Below are positions 14,927-22,476 of a stretch of DNA of 24,267 nucleotides, in pieces. Below the pieces are notes generated by a model. That model had not been told where the DNA came from. It searched no databases and saw only the letters and a program-made list of their open reading frames with translations. This DNA comes from Sphingomonadales bacterium. Its GTDB lineage: Bacteria > Pseudomonadota > Alphaproteobacteria > Sphingomonadales > Sphingomonadaceae. The stretch spans positions 1 to 24,267 of the forward strand of contig JAGWVC010000060.1 of the NCBI GenBank assembly GCA_018971065.1, in the 5' to 3' direction. Numbering within the stretch: position 1 is the first letter of the stretch; each line of letters starts with the position of its first letter. Made by a program: the position numbers and the translations under genes.

Positions 14927-15991
14927 TCAGGCGCCGAGGTAGGGCGCCAGCATCGGCAGTTCGCTGGTCTGGATCAGGCCCGGGGGCGCGGCGCAGACAT
15001 AAGGCAGCGCGTTGATGATGGGGTGCGCGGTGAGGCCGGGGGTGTAGGCGGCGTAGGCTTCGGGTTCGACATCGAAGGCGATCGAGATGTCGAGCGAGGT
15101 GTCGCCCTTGACCTGCACGCGCCAGCCGGAATCGCGATAGTCCCACGCCGGTTCGGTATCGCGGGTGACGTACCACAGCGAGTGGCGGGTGAGGATCTCG
15201 CGGCCCTGGTGCCAGCCGCTGATCGCCATGCGGATGGCGCCGATGGTGCCGGCCTCGATGCGGCCGACGGCGATGTCGACCGGTTTGGTGGCGACGGCAT
15301 ATTCGGTGGTGGTGGTGATCTGGTCGAGCGGCAGGCCGATCGCCTCGGCCAATGCGTGGAAGGTGGGCGGGGTGCTGGTGGCGGTGCCGGGGGCCTTGCC
15401 GGGCGGGCGGCTGGCGGGATCGGTGCCGAAGCCGAGCAGATCGATCAGCATTTCGGGCGAATTGCGCGTGGCGTTGTCGGCATAGTCGGTGATGATGAAG
15501 CGATCGAGCCGGCGTTGCATGTTGAGCAGGGCGAGCGGGACGAGCTCGGTGATCCAGCCGGGGCTGGAGCCGGTGGCATAGAGCGAGGACTGGCCGGTGG
15601 CGCAGGCGGCCTCGATGCGGGCGAGGTCTGCGGGCGGCATGGTGCCCCGATGGTTGAAGCCGAGGCAGCCGGTGACGAGGTTGATGCCGGCGGCGAGGAG
15701 GCGGCACATATCGTCGAGGTTGGCGTAGTTGGGCATGTAGGCGACGGCATCGGGGCGCGCGGCGAGGATCGGTTCGATGCCGAGGGTGGCGGGGATGCCG
15801 GTGGCGGGTTTGCCGCAGAGGGTGCCGGTGTCCTGCCCGGCCTTGGCGGCGGTGAAGACGCGGGCGGCGACGAGCTCCATCTGCGGGTGTTCGATGATGG
15901 CGGCGAGCGAGCGGAGGCCGACGTTGCCGGTGCCCCACTGGGCGACCCTCAGGGGATTTGGGCGGAGGGGGTTCGGGCGAATGGGGTTCAT
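14927..15991 (-). CDS. DapB N-terminal-like NAD(P)-dependent oxidoreductase
   Basis: A 354-residue protein opening with a Rossmann fold, RVAQWGTGNVG (15-25), followed by FTAAKAGQDTGTLCG. This arrangement is found in proteins annotated as dihydrodipicolinate-reductase-like or 2,4-diaminopentanoate-dehydrogenase-like and common in actinobacterial and sphingomonad catabolic clusters. It is probably a cytosolic NAD(P)H-using reductase or dehydrogenase; the substrate is unknown and lysine biosynthesis is unlikely. The first 14 residues come from a triplicated 15-bp unit and precede the fold. GGAGA sits 9 bases before ATG 15991. A hairpin terminator at 16019-16052 separates it from the amidohydrolase gene upstream, so it likely has its own promoter, not clearly visible in the short gap. 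Confidence 0.8.
   Translation of the reverse strand: MNPIRPNPLRPNPLRVAQWGTGNVGLRSLAAIIEHPQMELVAARVFTAAKAGQDTGTLCGKPATGIPATLGIEPILAARPDAVAYMPNYANLDDMCRLLAAGINLVTGCLGFNHRGTMPPADLARIEAACATGQSSLYATGSSPGWITELVPLALLNMQRRLDRFIITDYADNATRNSPEMLIDLLGFGTDPASRPPGKAPGTATSTPPTFHALAEAIGLPLDQITTTTEYAVATKPVDIAVGRIEAGTIGAIRMAISGWHQGREILTRHSLWYVTRDTEPAWDYRDSGWRVQVKGDTSLDISIAFDVEPEAYAAYTPGLTAHPIINALPYVCAAPPGLIQTSELPMLAPYLGA
15945..15989. repeat. Three imperfect 15-bp tandem repeats at the start of the DapB-like gene
   Basis: Read on the minus strand, the units begin AACCCC ATT CGC, AACCCC CTC CGC and AATCCC CTG AGG, encoding NPIRP, NPLRP and NPLRV. They lie just after the start codon and before the Rossmann fold, so copy number could change without harming the enzyme. 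Confidence 0.7.
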
Positions 15992-16018
15992 GGGGCGTTC
16001 TCCGGTTCCCGATGTAGA

Positions 16019-16052
16019 AAGGGCACGCCTGCGTTGCCGCAGGCGTGCCCTT
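16019..16052 (-). terminator. Rho-independent-type terminator after the amidohydrolase gene
   Basis: A perfect 13-bp stem GGGCACGCCTGCG (16021-16033) / CGCAGGCGTGCCC (16038-16050) with a 4-base loop, extendable by two A-T pairs. On the minus strand it starts about 22 bases after the amidohydrolase stop and is followed by a short T-rich tract (TTTCT). It ends the leftward 16074-22349 gene run and isolates the DapB-like gene. Confidence 0.85.
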
Positions 16053-16073
16053 CGTTTTACGCCAGTGCCACGC

Positions 16074-17396
16074 TTACGCCGCAGCGGCGTGCTTCATGTA
16101 CATTTCGACGACGTCCTTGGAGACGATCGGGCGGGGTTGTTCGCCTTCGGCCAGCGGGGCGGCGCCGCCGGTGGAGATGAGGGTGGTGTCCACGCCGTCC
16201 GCCTTGGCCTTGGCGCGCAGGGCGCCGACGGTGAGTTCTTCCTTGGCCTGCCGCTCGAACATCGGGAATTTGTAGGCGGTCATCGCGTTGAGGTGGGTGA
16301 TCTTGTCGATCTGGCTGTCGGTGAGGAACTGGGCCGACTTCCACAGGACTTCCGGGGCGTTGGGCCACGGGGCGTCGGAGTGGGGGTAATCGACTTCGTA
16401 CATCACCTTGTCCTCGCCGATCAGGTCGAGGTTGCGCAGGCCGTAGGCGTCGTCGATGAAGCACGAGTAGAACTGGCGGCGGAACACGTCCGACGGCCGC
16501 ATCCCGGCATCGAGGTACTGCTTCGAGTGAGTCCAGACGTGGTGCTGGTCATGGCTGTAGTCCGAGCGTTCGAGCAGGTAGGGAATCCAGCCGATGCCGC
16601 TTTCGGAGAAGCAGATCTTCAGGTCGGGGTAGCGGCGCAGCGCTTCGAGGTTCATCCAGTCGGCCGCGCCGAACGCCACGGCCATCGGCATGGTGGTGAT
16701 GTTGGCTTCGACCGGCGATTCGGGCGAGCAGTGCGGGCTGACGTTGCCGGTGCCGATGTGCAGGTTGATCGAGGTTTCGCAATCGGCGGCGGCCTTGAAC
16801 AGCGGTTCGTAGTAGCCGGTGTGGATGCCGGGCATTCCGCCGATGCTGGGGTTTTCGCTCATCGAGATGGCGAAGCAGCCCTTGTCGGCGAGGCGGCGGA
16901 CTTCCTGGGCCGATGCCTCGATGTCCCACAGCGGCAGGATGCCGAGCGGGATGAAGCGCGAGGGGTGCTTGCCGCACCATTCGTCAACGTGCCAGTCGTT
17001 GTAGGCGCGCAGGTGGACGAGCGCCTGTTTCTTGTCCTCGGCCTTGAGGAACAGGCCGCCGTCCATGCCGGCGACGCTGGGGAAATTCATGCTGGCGGCG
17101 ATGCCGTTGACGTTCATGTCATCGACGCGGGCATCGACGTCCCAGCAGCCCTTGCGGAGCTGGTCGAGGCTGGTGGGTTCGAAGCCGTATTCCTCACGCA
17201 CGCGACCGGTGACCGAGTTGAGCGCGACGTTGCGCAGCTTGCGGCCCTGGTATTCCCAGTAGTCGCGGCCGTCGCGGCCCTGCTTGTGCTTGGGGGCGGT
17301 GGCGTAGTCGGTGCCGGAAAGCTGGTTGTCGAACACGGTGGGCGGTTCGGTGATGTGGTCATCGACGCTGATGAGGACCATGTCGTTCATTTGCAT
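16074..17396 (-). CDS. Amidohydrolase family 2 (ACMSD-like) hydrolase/decarboxylase
   Basis: A 440-residue TIM-barrel metal enzyme of the amidohydrolase-2 group, which holds decarboxylases (ACMSD, gamma-resorcylate) and hydrolases of ring-cleavage products. Likely metal and catalytic residues are D12/H14 in SVDDHITEP, H213 in INLHIGTGN, E265 in SESGIGW and D336 in EVDYPHSD. The first motif is DxH rather than the more usual HxH. The start chosen is ATG 17396 (MQMNDM), with AGGAG 8-9 bases upstream; the frame is open to 17525 but that part overlaps the SnoaL-like gene. It is the last gene of the leftward run, 46 bases after the SnoaL-like gene, and is followed by a hairpin terminator. Breakdown of a carboxylated or lactone intermediate is a fair guess. 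Confidence 0.85.
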   Translation of the reverse strand: MQMNDMVLISVDDHITEPPTVFDNQLSGTDYATAPKHKQGRDGRDYWEYQGRKLRNVALNSVTGRVREEYGFEPTSLDQLRKGCWDVDARVDDMNVNGIAASMNFPSVAGMDGGLFLKAEDKKQALVHLRAYNDWHVDEWCGKHPSRFIPLGILPLWDIEASAQEVRRLADKGCFAISMSENPSIGGMPGIHTGYYEPLFKAAADCETSINLHIGTGNVSPHCSPESPVEANITTMPMAVAFGAADWMNLEALRRYPDLKICFSESGIGWIPYLLERSDYSHDQHHVWTHSKQYLDAGMRPSDVFRRQFYSCFIDDAYGLRNLDLIGEDKVMYEVDYPHSDAPWPNAPEVLWKSAQFLTDSQIDKITHLNAMTAYKFPMFERQAKEELTVGALRAKAKADGVDTTLISTGGAAPLAEGEQPRPIVSKDVVEMYMKHAAAA

Positions 17397-17442
17397 GGGG
17401 GGTCTCCTGGCTGGAAAGGGATGGGTTCGCGGGGGGATTCGG

Positions 17443-17970
17443 TCAGGCGCGGGGACCGCGCTGGAACAGGCGCTGGGCGCAGACGCCGTAGCTGGGATCG
17501 ACCGGGCTGGTGCCGAGCAGGCCATCGCCGTCGAACGGGCGAGTCATGTGCATGTCGTAGGTGATGACGCGCTTGGAGAAGCGCCACTTGCCGTCGGCGC
17601 AGCGGCGGTAGTTGTCGATGTAGCGGACCGCCATGAAATCCTCGATCATCTGGCCGGGGTTTTTCTGATCGGGGATGTAGTGGAGGGCGATGGCGTAGAC
17701 CTCGCCATTGCCTTCATCGCCCTCGACGCTGATCAGGTGGTTGCAGGCGTGGTGGCCGCTGTAGTTCATGTAGGGCAGCGATTTCTCGATGAAGTCGCAA
17801 TAGGCGTCGGCGGGGCCGTCGAAAGAGGTTCCGTGGGTGTCGGTGGCGTCGTCGGTGTAGAGGTCGCGCAGCAGGGCGACATCCTTGCGGTCGATCGCGC
17901 GCGAGTAGAGCAGCACGAGTTCGCGGATGGCTTCCTTGTCGAGCAGGGTCTGGATGGCGGCTTCGTTCAT
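17443..17970 (-). CDS. SnoaL-like / NTF2-fold protein
   Basis: A 175-residue protein of the NTF2-like superfamily (SnoaL_4 type), shown by the N-terminal helix pattern KEAIRELVLLYSRAIDRKDVALLRDLYTDDA and the later strands YRRCADGKWRFSKRVITYD. This fold serves as isomerase, dehydratase, cyclase or ring-hydroxylating dioxygenase beta subunit. Here no alpha subunit is near, so an isomerase or dehydratase role is more likely. It lies between the TIM-barrel isomerase gene (15 bases upstream) and the amidohydrolase gene in the leftward run. Catalytic residues cannot be assigned, though D/H pairs such as DTHG (44-47) and HHACNH are candidates. Confidence 0.85.
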   Translation of the reverse strand: MNEAAIQTLLDKEAIRELVLLYSRAIDRKDVALLRDLYTDDATDTHGTSFDGPADAYCDFIEKSLPYMNYSGHHACNHLISVEGDEGNGEVYAIALHYIPDQKNPGQMIEDFMAVRYIDNYRRCADGKWRFSKRVITYDMHMTRPFDGDGLLGTSPVDPSYGVCAQRLFQRGPRA

Positions 17971-17985
17971 CGGTGCGGTTCCGGT

Positions 17986-18792
17986 TCAGGCCAGCAGGGC
18001 GCGGGCGGTGGCAATGGCGGCGGCGAGCAGGGTTTCAAGGTCCTCGCCGGCTTCGACGCGCTTCAGCATCGGCAGTTCGAGGCCGAGCGAAACCGGCGCG
18101 GGGAGGGCGGCGACGAATTCGGCCAGCGGCAGCACGCCTTCGCCGGGGGCGGGGCGGTTGCAGCGGGCGTCGTCATAGTAGTCGGCGTGGAAGCCGGCGA
18201 GGCGGGCGTCGCAAAGCTGGGCGTGGCCGATCAGCGCTGGGGGCAGCGCGGCGAGATCGGCGGCGGTGCTGCCCGAGCCGTAGAGGTGCATGGCATCGAC
18301 CAGCACCGCGGCGTTGGGGGTGGACCCGACCAGTTCGACCGCCTGGGCGAGGTTGCCGCAGGCCATGTGCGGCATGAATTCGACGGTGACGGGGAGGCCG
18401 CGCTGGCCGGCGAGTTCGGCGAAGCGGGCGAATTCGTCGCTGGCGCGGGCGGCGTCGGGTTCCAGCACCACGGCGTTGAGCCGGGCGGCGCCGAGCTGCG
18501 CGAACAGGTCGATGTCGGCCTGGGCATCGGCAATGGCGCGGCCGGGCATGACCAGGAAGCCTTCGCCGAGATCGATGGTGACGGCATGGTCGTTCAGGGC
18601 GGACGCGAGATCGCGGACCAGCGCGGGGTTTTCGCGCAAGGACCACGGCGGGGAACCGGCGGGCGCGACGATGGGTTCGGGGGCGAAGCCGATGTGGTGG
18701 ATGCCCAGCCGGGCCGCCATTTCGACGAACGCCACCGGCGCCAGTCCCATGCCGCTGATGAATTCCAGGCCGAGTGTGTCCGCAGATGCCAT
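17986..18792 (-). CDS. Sugar phosphate isomerase/epimerase-like TIM-barrel protein
   Basis: A 268-residue xylose-isomerase-like TIM barrel (AP endonuclease 2 superfamily). Candidate metal ligands are E138 (TVEFMPH), D166 and H169 (LVDAMHL), H190 (IGHAQLCD) and E239 (LGLELP), with the typical APGEGVLPLAEFV segment before the last strand. Members isomerise or epimerise sugars and inositols, or act on dehydroshikimate-like acids. ATG 18792 is chosen because GGGAG lies 7 bases upstream; a TTG at 18807 is in frame but has no better signal. It follows the MFS transporter gene after an 88-base gap that holds a GATAGTGCGT half-site (18866-18875). Confidence 0.82.
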   Translation of the reverse strand: MASADTLGLEFISGMGLAPVAFVEMAARLGIHHIGFAPEPIVAPAGSPPWSLRENPALVRDLASALNDHAVTIDLGEGFLVMPGRAIADAQADIDLFAQLGAARLNAVVLEPDAARASDEFARFAELAGQRGLPVTVEFMPHMACGNLAQAVELVGSTPNAAVLVDAMHLYGSGSTAADLAALPPALIGHAQLCDARLAGFHADYYDDARCNRPAPGEGVLPLAEFVAALPAPVSLGLELPMLKRVEAGEDLETLLAAAIATARALLA

Positions 18793-18865
18793 CGTTTTCT
18801 CCCGCAACGGCTTTTCTGCCTGCGGCGGGTGACTTGCAAGGGGGCGCCGCCGCTACCGCCGGGGC

Positions 18866-18875
18866 GATAGTGCGT
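18866..18875. promoter_or_regulatory. Possible TetR half-site in the MFS/TIM-barrel gap
   Basis: GATAGTGCGT is identical to the left ten bases of operator O2. A degenerate CTATT follows at 18881-18885 but at wider spacing, overlapping the MFS stop. One chance 10-mer match in a window this size is not negligible, so this is a weak candidate. Confidence 0.25.
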
Positions 18876-18880
18876 GGCTG

Positions 18881-20119
18881 CTATTCGGCGGCCTTGAACG
18901 CCGGATAAGGGCCGAGGCCGACCATCAGCAGACCCATCAGCACCGAGACCGGCACGGCAATCAGCAGCAGGAGCTGGTAGCTGCCGGTGGCATCGTGGAT
19001 GGCGGCGGAGAGGAAGCCGCCGAGCGCGGAGCCGACGTAGAGCACGCTGGCGAGCGTGCCGAAGATGATGCCGAAGTTCTTCAACCCGCCATAGCGCGAG
19101 ACCAGGTAGGTGGTGACCTGAAGCCCGGCGCCGGCGGTGTAGCCCAGTACCAGCACGCCGACCAGCAGTGCCGGGACCGCGTGCAGCCAGTTGAGCAGCA
19201 GCGCGTAGCCGATGGCGGAGAGCGCGAACGTGGTGAAGGGGACGATGTCGCCCTGCTTGCGGTCCATCAGCCAGCCGGTGACGATCTTGCCGAAGATGCC
19301 GGCGATCCCGGCGGTGGCGGCGATCCCGGCGGCGTGAGTGCGATCGAGCCCGGTTTCGGTGAGCAGCGGCATGATCTGGGCGGTGACGCCGCCGCCGGCG
19401 GCCGAGCTGACGAGGTTGACCGCGGCAATGCGCAGGATGACCGGGCTGCGCAGCGCCTGCGCGAAGGTCAGGCCGCCTTGCGCGGGGGCGGGGGTGGCGC
19501 TGGGCCTGCGGTGGCTTTCGTGGAAGAACAGCGCGACAAGGATGACCATCAGGCCGCCCCAGCCGATGCCGATCCAGTGGAACGCGGTGCGCCAGCCGTG
19601 GCTGACGACAAGCGCGTTGGTGACGACCTGGGCGAGAAATTGTGCCACCGCCGAGCCGCACAGCATGACGCTGAGCGCGAAACCGCGCCCGGCGGTGAAG
19701 GCGCGGCTGACGGCGGCGCTCCAGACGGTGCTTTTGACGCAGGCTGCGGCAAGCGCGAAGGCAAGCCAGATCAGGTACCACGACCGTACAGTGGCGCCGG
19801 TGTTGCCGAGCGCGGCATAGCCGAGCATGGCGAGGACGCTGCCGGGGAGCGCGACCGTGCGGGCGCCGTGGCGATCGATCAGCACGCCGATGAACGGGCC
19901 GATCAGCGCGACGGTGACGTTGAACACCAGCAGGCCGGCGGTGATGGCGGCGCGGCTCCAGTGGGTTTCCGCCTCGATCGGCTGGATGTACTGGCTGAAG
20001 CTGTAGGTTATCATCGCGAAGAACGACATGCCGACCATCGCCGCCATGACCATTGCGCCGTTGGCGCGCCATTCGGCGGCGGCTTGCGATTTCTCGGCTC
20101 CCTTGTCGGTGTCGTCCAT
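18881..20119 (-). CDS. MFS transporter
   Basis: A 412-residue integral membrane protein of the major facilitator superfamily with about twelve hydrophobic segments in two halves. The loop 2-3 signature is GVLIDRHGART near residue 78, its degenerate counterpart in the second half is GWLMDRKQGD, and a charged central loop (HESHRRPSATPAPAQG) separates the halves. A short hydrophilic cytoplasmic N-terminus precedes helix 1. It resembles the organic-acid/aromatic-compound and monocarboxylate transporter groups more than drug exporters, so it may take up the substrate of the neighbouring enzymes; export cannot be excluded. GGAG lies 9 bases before the ATG. It lies 39 bases after the SDR gene in the leftward run. 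Confidence 0.92.
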   Translation of the reverse strand: MDDTDKGAEKSQAAAEWRANGAMVMAAMVGMSFFAMITYSFSQYIQPIEAETHWSRAAITAGLLVFNVTVALIGPFIGVLIDRHGARTVALPGSVLAMLGYAALGNTGATVRSWYLIWLAFALAAACVKSTVWSAAVSRAFTAGRGFALSVMLCGSAVAQFLAQVVTNALVVSHGWRTAFHWIGIGWGGLMVILVALFFHESHRRPSATPAPAQGGLTFAQALRSPVILRIAAVNLVSSAAGGGVTAQIMPLLTETGLDRTHAAGIAATAGIAGIFGKIVTGWLMDRKQGDIVPFTTFALSAIGYALLLNWLHAVPALLVGVLVLGYTAGAGLQVTTYLVSRYGGLKNFGIIFGTLASVLYVGSALGGFLSAAIHDATGSYQLLLLIAVPVSVLMGLLMVGLGPYPAFKAAE

Positions 20120-20158
20120 CGCGGTTTCTCCCTGTGTGTTCTTGTTGGTTCCCGGCGG

Positions 20159-21007
20159 TCAGGCTTCGGGGGGCAGTACCCAGTCGCCGGTCCTGTCACG
20201 CACCCAGCCGCCCGAGCCCCAGGTGCCGCCGTCGATGGGGATGATGGTGCCGGTGATGTAGCTGGCCATGCGGCTGGCGAGGAACACCGCGAGGTGGCCG
20301 CATTCGGCATCAATGCCGGGGCGTTGCAGCGGGATGCGCTTGCGGATGATCTCGGCCTGCTGCGCGCTCATCGGCGGGAGCTCGGCGCCGGCCGCGCCGG
20401 TGAACTGGCCGCTGGTGCCGTGGGTGCGGGTATAGTCGGGGGCGATCGCGTTGACGCGGATGCCGTGGTCGGACAGCTCGACCGCGAGGGTGCGGGTGAG
20501 GTTGTTGATGCCCGCCTTGCACGCGGCATAGACGGCATAGCCGGGCGCGGCGCGGCTGCCCTCGATGCTGGTGACGTTGATGATGCTGCCGCCGCGCCCG
20601 CCGGCGATGATGTGGGGCACGGCTTCGGAGGTGGCGGCGAGGTTGCTGATGAGGTTCAGGTCGATGTGGCGGCGCCAGTTCTTCTCGGCCAGATCGGTGA
20701 ACTTGCGCCGGGTGACGCCGCCGGCGTTGTTGACGAGGATGTCGAGCCGGCCGAATTCCCGGGCGGCGGCATCGACGGCGGCACGCACCTGTTCGGCTTC
20801 CATGACATTGCCGGGAATGCCCAGCGCGCGGCGGCCGAGCGCGCGCACTTCGGCGGCAACGTCCTCGCAGCGTTCGGGGATGATGTCGATTACGGCAACG
20901 TCGGCGCCGTGGGCGGCAAGGCACACGGCGATGGCGCGGCCGATGCCGCCGCCGCCGCCGGTGACGAAGGCGGCCTGTCCGTCGAGCGCCAGGGTGCCGG
21001 TGTCCAT
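20159..21007 (-). CDS. Short-chain dehydrogenase/reductase (classical SDR, NAD-type)
   Basis: A 282-residue classical SDR with TGGGGGIG (16-23), NNAG (93-96), S147, Y160 and K164 (YAACK). Asp41 after the second strand (VAVIDI) predicts NAD rather than NADP, unlike the SDR at 2908-3705. An NAD-linked oxidation step is thus likely, for example of a hydroxylated ring or side chain. ATG 21007 is chosen because the protein aligns from there; the open frame to 21064 crosses a repeat hairpin. An AGGATTAGGG purine-rich stretch precedes it. It lies between the cofC and MFS genes, and the C-terminal tail (GSGGWVRDRTGDW) is longer than in the shortest SDRs. Confidence 0.92.
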   Translation of the reverse strand: MDTGTLALDGQAAFVTGGGGGIGRAIAVCLAAHGADVAVIDIIPERCEDVAAEVRALGRRALGIPGNVMEAEQVRAAVDAAAREFGRLDILVNNAGGVTRRKFTDLAEKNWRRHIDLNLISNLAATSEAVPHIIAGGRGGSIINVTSIEGSRAAPGYAVYAACKAGINNLTRTLAVELSDHGIRVNAIAPDYTRTHGTSGQFTGAAGAELPPMSAQQAEIIRKRIPLQRPGIDAECGHLAVFLASRMASYITGTIIPIDGGTWGSGGWVRDRTGDWVLPPEA

Positions 21008-21034
21008 GTTTGCCCTAATCCTCTTTTTTTGGTC

Positions 21035-21079
21035 GCATCGCTGAATGCAAAAACCGGTTCCCACTTTTTTGCGCGATGC
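21035..21079. repeat. Dispersed palindromic element with ACCGGTTTTTG core (copy 2)
   Basis: A bulged hairpin: outer stem GCATCGC (21035-21041) / GCGATGC (21073-21079), inner stem GCAAAAA (21047-21053) / TTTTTGC (21066-21072). It sits directly after the cofC stop. It shares the core AAAANTGGGNACCGGTTTTTG with 5421-5465. On the minus strand an A-run, not a T-run, follows, so it is not a standard terminator; it may still stabilise the cofC mRNA end. Confidence 0.7.
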
Positions 21080-21667
21080 TCAGTCCCAATCAAGGCCGCG
21101 TGCGTCGCGCAGGTCGGCCGGTTCGTCGATGTCGCGGGCCAGGCCCGGGGTGTGCATGATCTCGCAATCCAGCCGCAACTTCACGGATTCGCGTTCGTGC
21201 GCGGCGAAGCTGCCCGGGCCGAAGGCGAATGTGAAGCGATTTGCGTGGGGCAGCGGCAGCGATAGCGCGTTGGTGCCGGTATCGTGGCGGTCGGGCGCGA
21301 TCGCCATCGTCGCTTCGGGAAGCGCGGCGAGCAGGGCGACATCGCGCGGTTCGAGCCGGGGAAGATCGCCGTGGAGGATGACGGCGCGGGTGGCGCCGTG
21401 CGCGGCGGCGTGGGCGAAGCCGGCGGCGATGGCGGGGTTCAGCCCGGTGCCGGGATCGGGCAGGCGGGTGGAGAACGCCGGCAGCGGCAGATCGGGCGCG
21501 GCGACCACGGCGATGCGATCGATGCCCGGCGCTGCCGCGACGGTGGCCAGCACGTGATCGAGCATGGCGCGGGCGAGGCGGTGGCGCGCGGCTTCATCGA
21601 GCACCCCGGCGAGACGCGACTTGGCGTCGGCCGGGTGCTTGGCCGGGATGATCGCCCAGCAGGTCAT
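21080..21667 (-). CDS. cofC: CofC/FbiD nucleotidyltransferase of F420 biosynthesis
   Basis: A 195-residue guanylyltransferase that joins GMP to 2-phospho-L-lactate, phosphoenolpyruvate or 3-phosphoglycerate, giving the activated precursor that CofD adds to FO. Family features are PAKHPADAKSRLAG (8-21), HGDLPRL (99-105), DRHDTGTNAL (126-135), FGPGSFAAH (149-157) and a DIDEPADL near the C-terminus (179-186). The length fits the short bacterial form. It lies 19 bases downstream of npdG and is followed by the repeat hairpin and the SDR gene, so it is in the leftward run rather than with cofE and cofD. Which three-carbon acid it uses cannot be told from the sequence. Confidence 0.9.
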   Translation of the reverse strand: MTCWAIIPAKHPADAKSRLAGVLDEAARHRLARAMLDHVLATVAAAPGIDRIAVVAAPDLPLPAFSTRLPDPGTGLNPAIAAGFAHAAAHGATRAVILHGDLPRLEPRDVALLAALPEATMAIAPDRHDTGTNALSLPLPHANRFTFAFGPGSFAAHERESVKLRLDCEIMHTPGLARDIDEPADLRDARGLDWD

Positions 21668-21686
21668 CGCCCTGGCGCCGCCGCCC

Positions 21687-22349
21687 TCAAGGGATGGCGG
21701 GGGCGGTGGTGAGGTTGGTGAAGCGGATTCCGGCGCCGTCGGCCTGGTAGGTCTTGTTCATGTAGATGAGGATCGAGGTGAGCGCTTCGGCAGCAGCCGA
21801 GTTGGCGAGCGCGCCGCCGGCAAGGCCGCGCAGGCCCATGCCGGGGCACAGGTCGATGACGGCGTTGCGCGCGGCGACATCGTCGGAGAACACCAGCACG
21901 TCGCATTCGACCTTGGCGTCGGTGTCGAGGATGTGCGCGGCGACCGAGTGGAACGCGGTGACGAGGCGGACATCGGGGCCGAGCAGGGCCTGCGCCTCCA
22001 GCGCGGCGCTGCCGGCGGCGGGAAGCTGGACGCGCATGACCTTGGGCGGAACCAGCGGCACGGTGGTGTCGCAGACCACGGCATTGCCGACCAGCGGGGC
22101 GATTTCGGTGAGGGTGTGCGCCTGCGCCGAATAGGGCACGGTGACGATGACGATGTCCTGACCCTGCGCGGCATCGGCATTGGCGGCGGCGGCGGTGGTG
22201 ACGCCGTCGGCGGCGAGTTCATCGGCCACCACCTGTGCCTTTTCGGCGGTGCGCGAGCCGATGGTGACGGCATGGCCGGCCTTGGCCAGGCGGCGGGCGA
22301 TGGCCTTGCCGAGGTGTCCGGTTCCGCCGATTACGCCGATTGCCGCCAT
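21687..22349 (-). CDS. npdG: F420-dependent NADP+ oxidoreductase (FNO/NpdG)
   Basis: A 220-residue cytosolic enzyme that exchanges hydride between F420 and NADP(H); in aerobes it usually makes F420H2 from NADPH. The Rossmann turn is GGTGHLG (8-14), and GSR at 31-33 (TIGSRTAEKA) is placed to bind the 2'-phosphate of NADP. VTVPYSAQ (69-76) and VRLVTAFHSVAAHIL match the family layout. AGAGG lies about 9 bases before the ATG. It is the first gene of the leftward run and is divergent from cofE across a 127-base gap that should hold both promoters. In picrate-degrading actinobacteria its relative supplies F420H2 for ring reduction, which is the main clue to a catabolic role here. Confidence 0.88.
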   Translation of the reverse strand: MAAIGVIGGTGHLGKAIARRLAKAGHAVTIGSRTAEKAQVVADELAADGVTTAAAANADAAQGQDIVIVTVPYSAQAHTLTEIAPLVGNAVVCDTTVPLVPPKVMRVQLPAAGSAALEAQALLGPDVRLVTAFHSVAAHILDTDAKVECDVLVFSDDVAARNAVIDLCPGMGLRGLAGGALANSAAAEALTSILIYMNKTYQADGAGIRFTNLTTAPAIP

Positions 22350-22459
22350 GATATTGCCTCTCTATGCGATGTTGTCGTGTGGGGGGCGGCTTCGGGGTTG
22401 CGCCCTGCTGCCGGTTGCGGGCACTAGGCACAAAATGCGCGACAAGCCAAGTGCGGGGA

Positions 22460-22470
22460 GCTAATTTAGC
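22460..22470. promoter_or_regulatory. Short palindrome in the cofE leader
   Basis: GCTAATTTAGC is a perfect palindrome lying between the only Shine-Dalgarno-like run (GGGGAG, 22455-22460) and the cofE ATG at 22477. The linear spacing of about 16 bases is long; a small hairpin here would shorten it to roughly 6. It could equally be an operator half or a weak -10 region. Confidence 0.3.
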
Positions 22471-22476
22471 ACGACG

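Noticed and set aside
14684..18870. Three long plus-strand open frames (14684-16180, 15777-17564, 17311-18870)
   Set aside because: All are antisense to genes with recognisable motifs, overlap each other, and one crosses the 16019-16052 terminator.
21035..21079. Hairpin after cofC as an intrinsic terminator
   Set aside because: On the minus strand the stem is followed by an A-run rather than a T-run, and the same fold recurs at 5421-5465 as a dispersed repeat.
18995..21265. 756-codon plus-strand open frame opposite MFS, SDR and cofC
   Set aside because: It runs across three real genes and the intergenic repeat; no domain is visible and membrane-helix codons on the other strand explain it.
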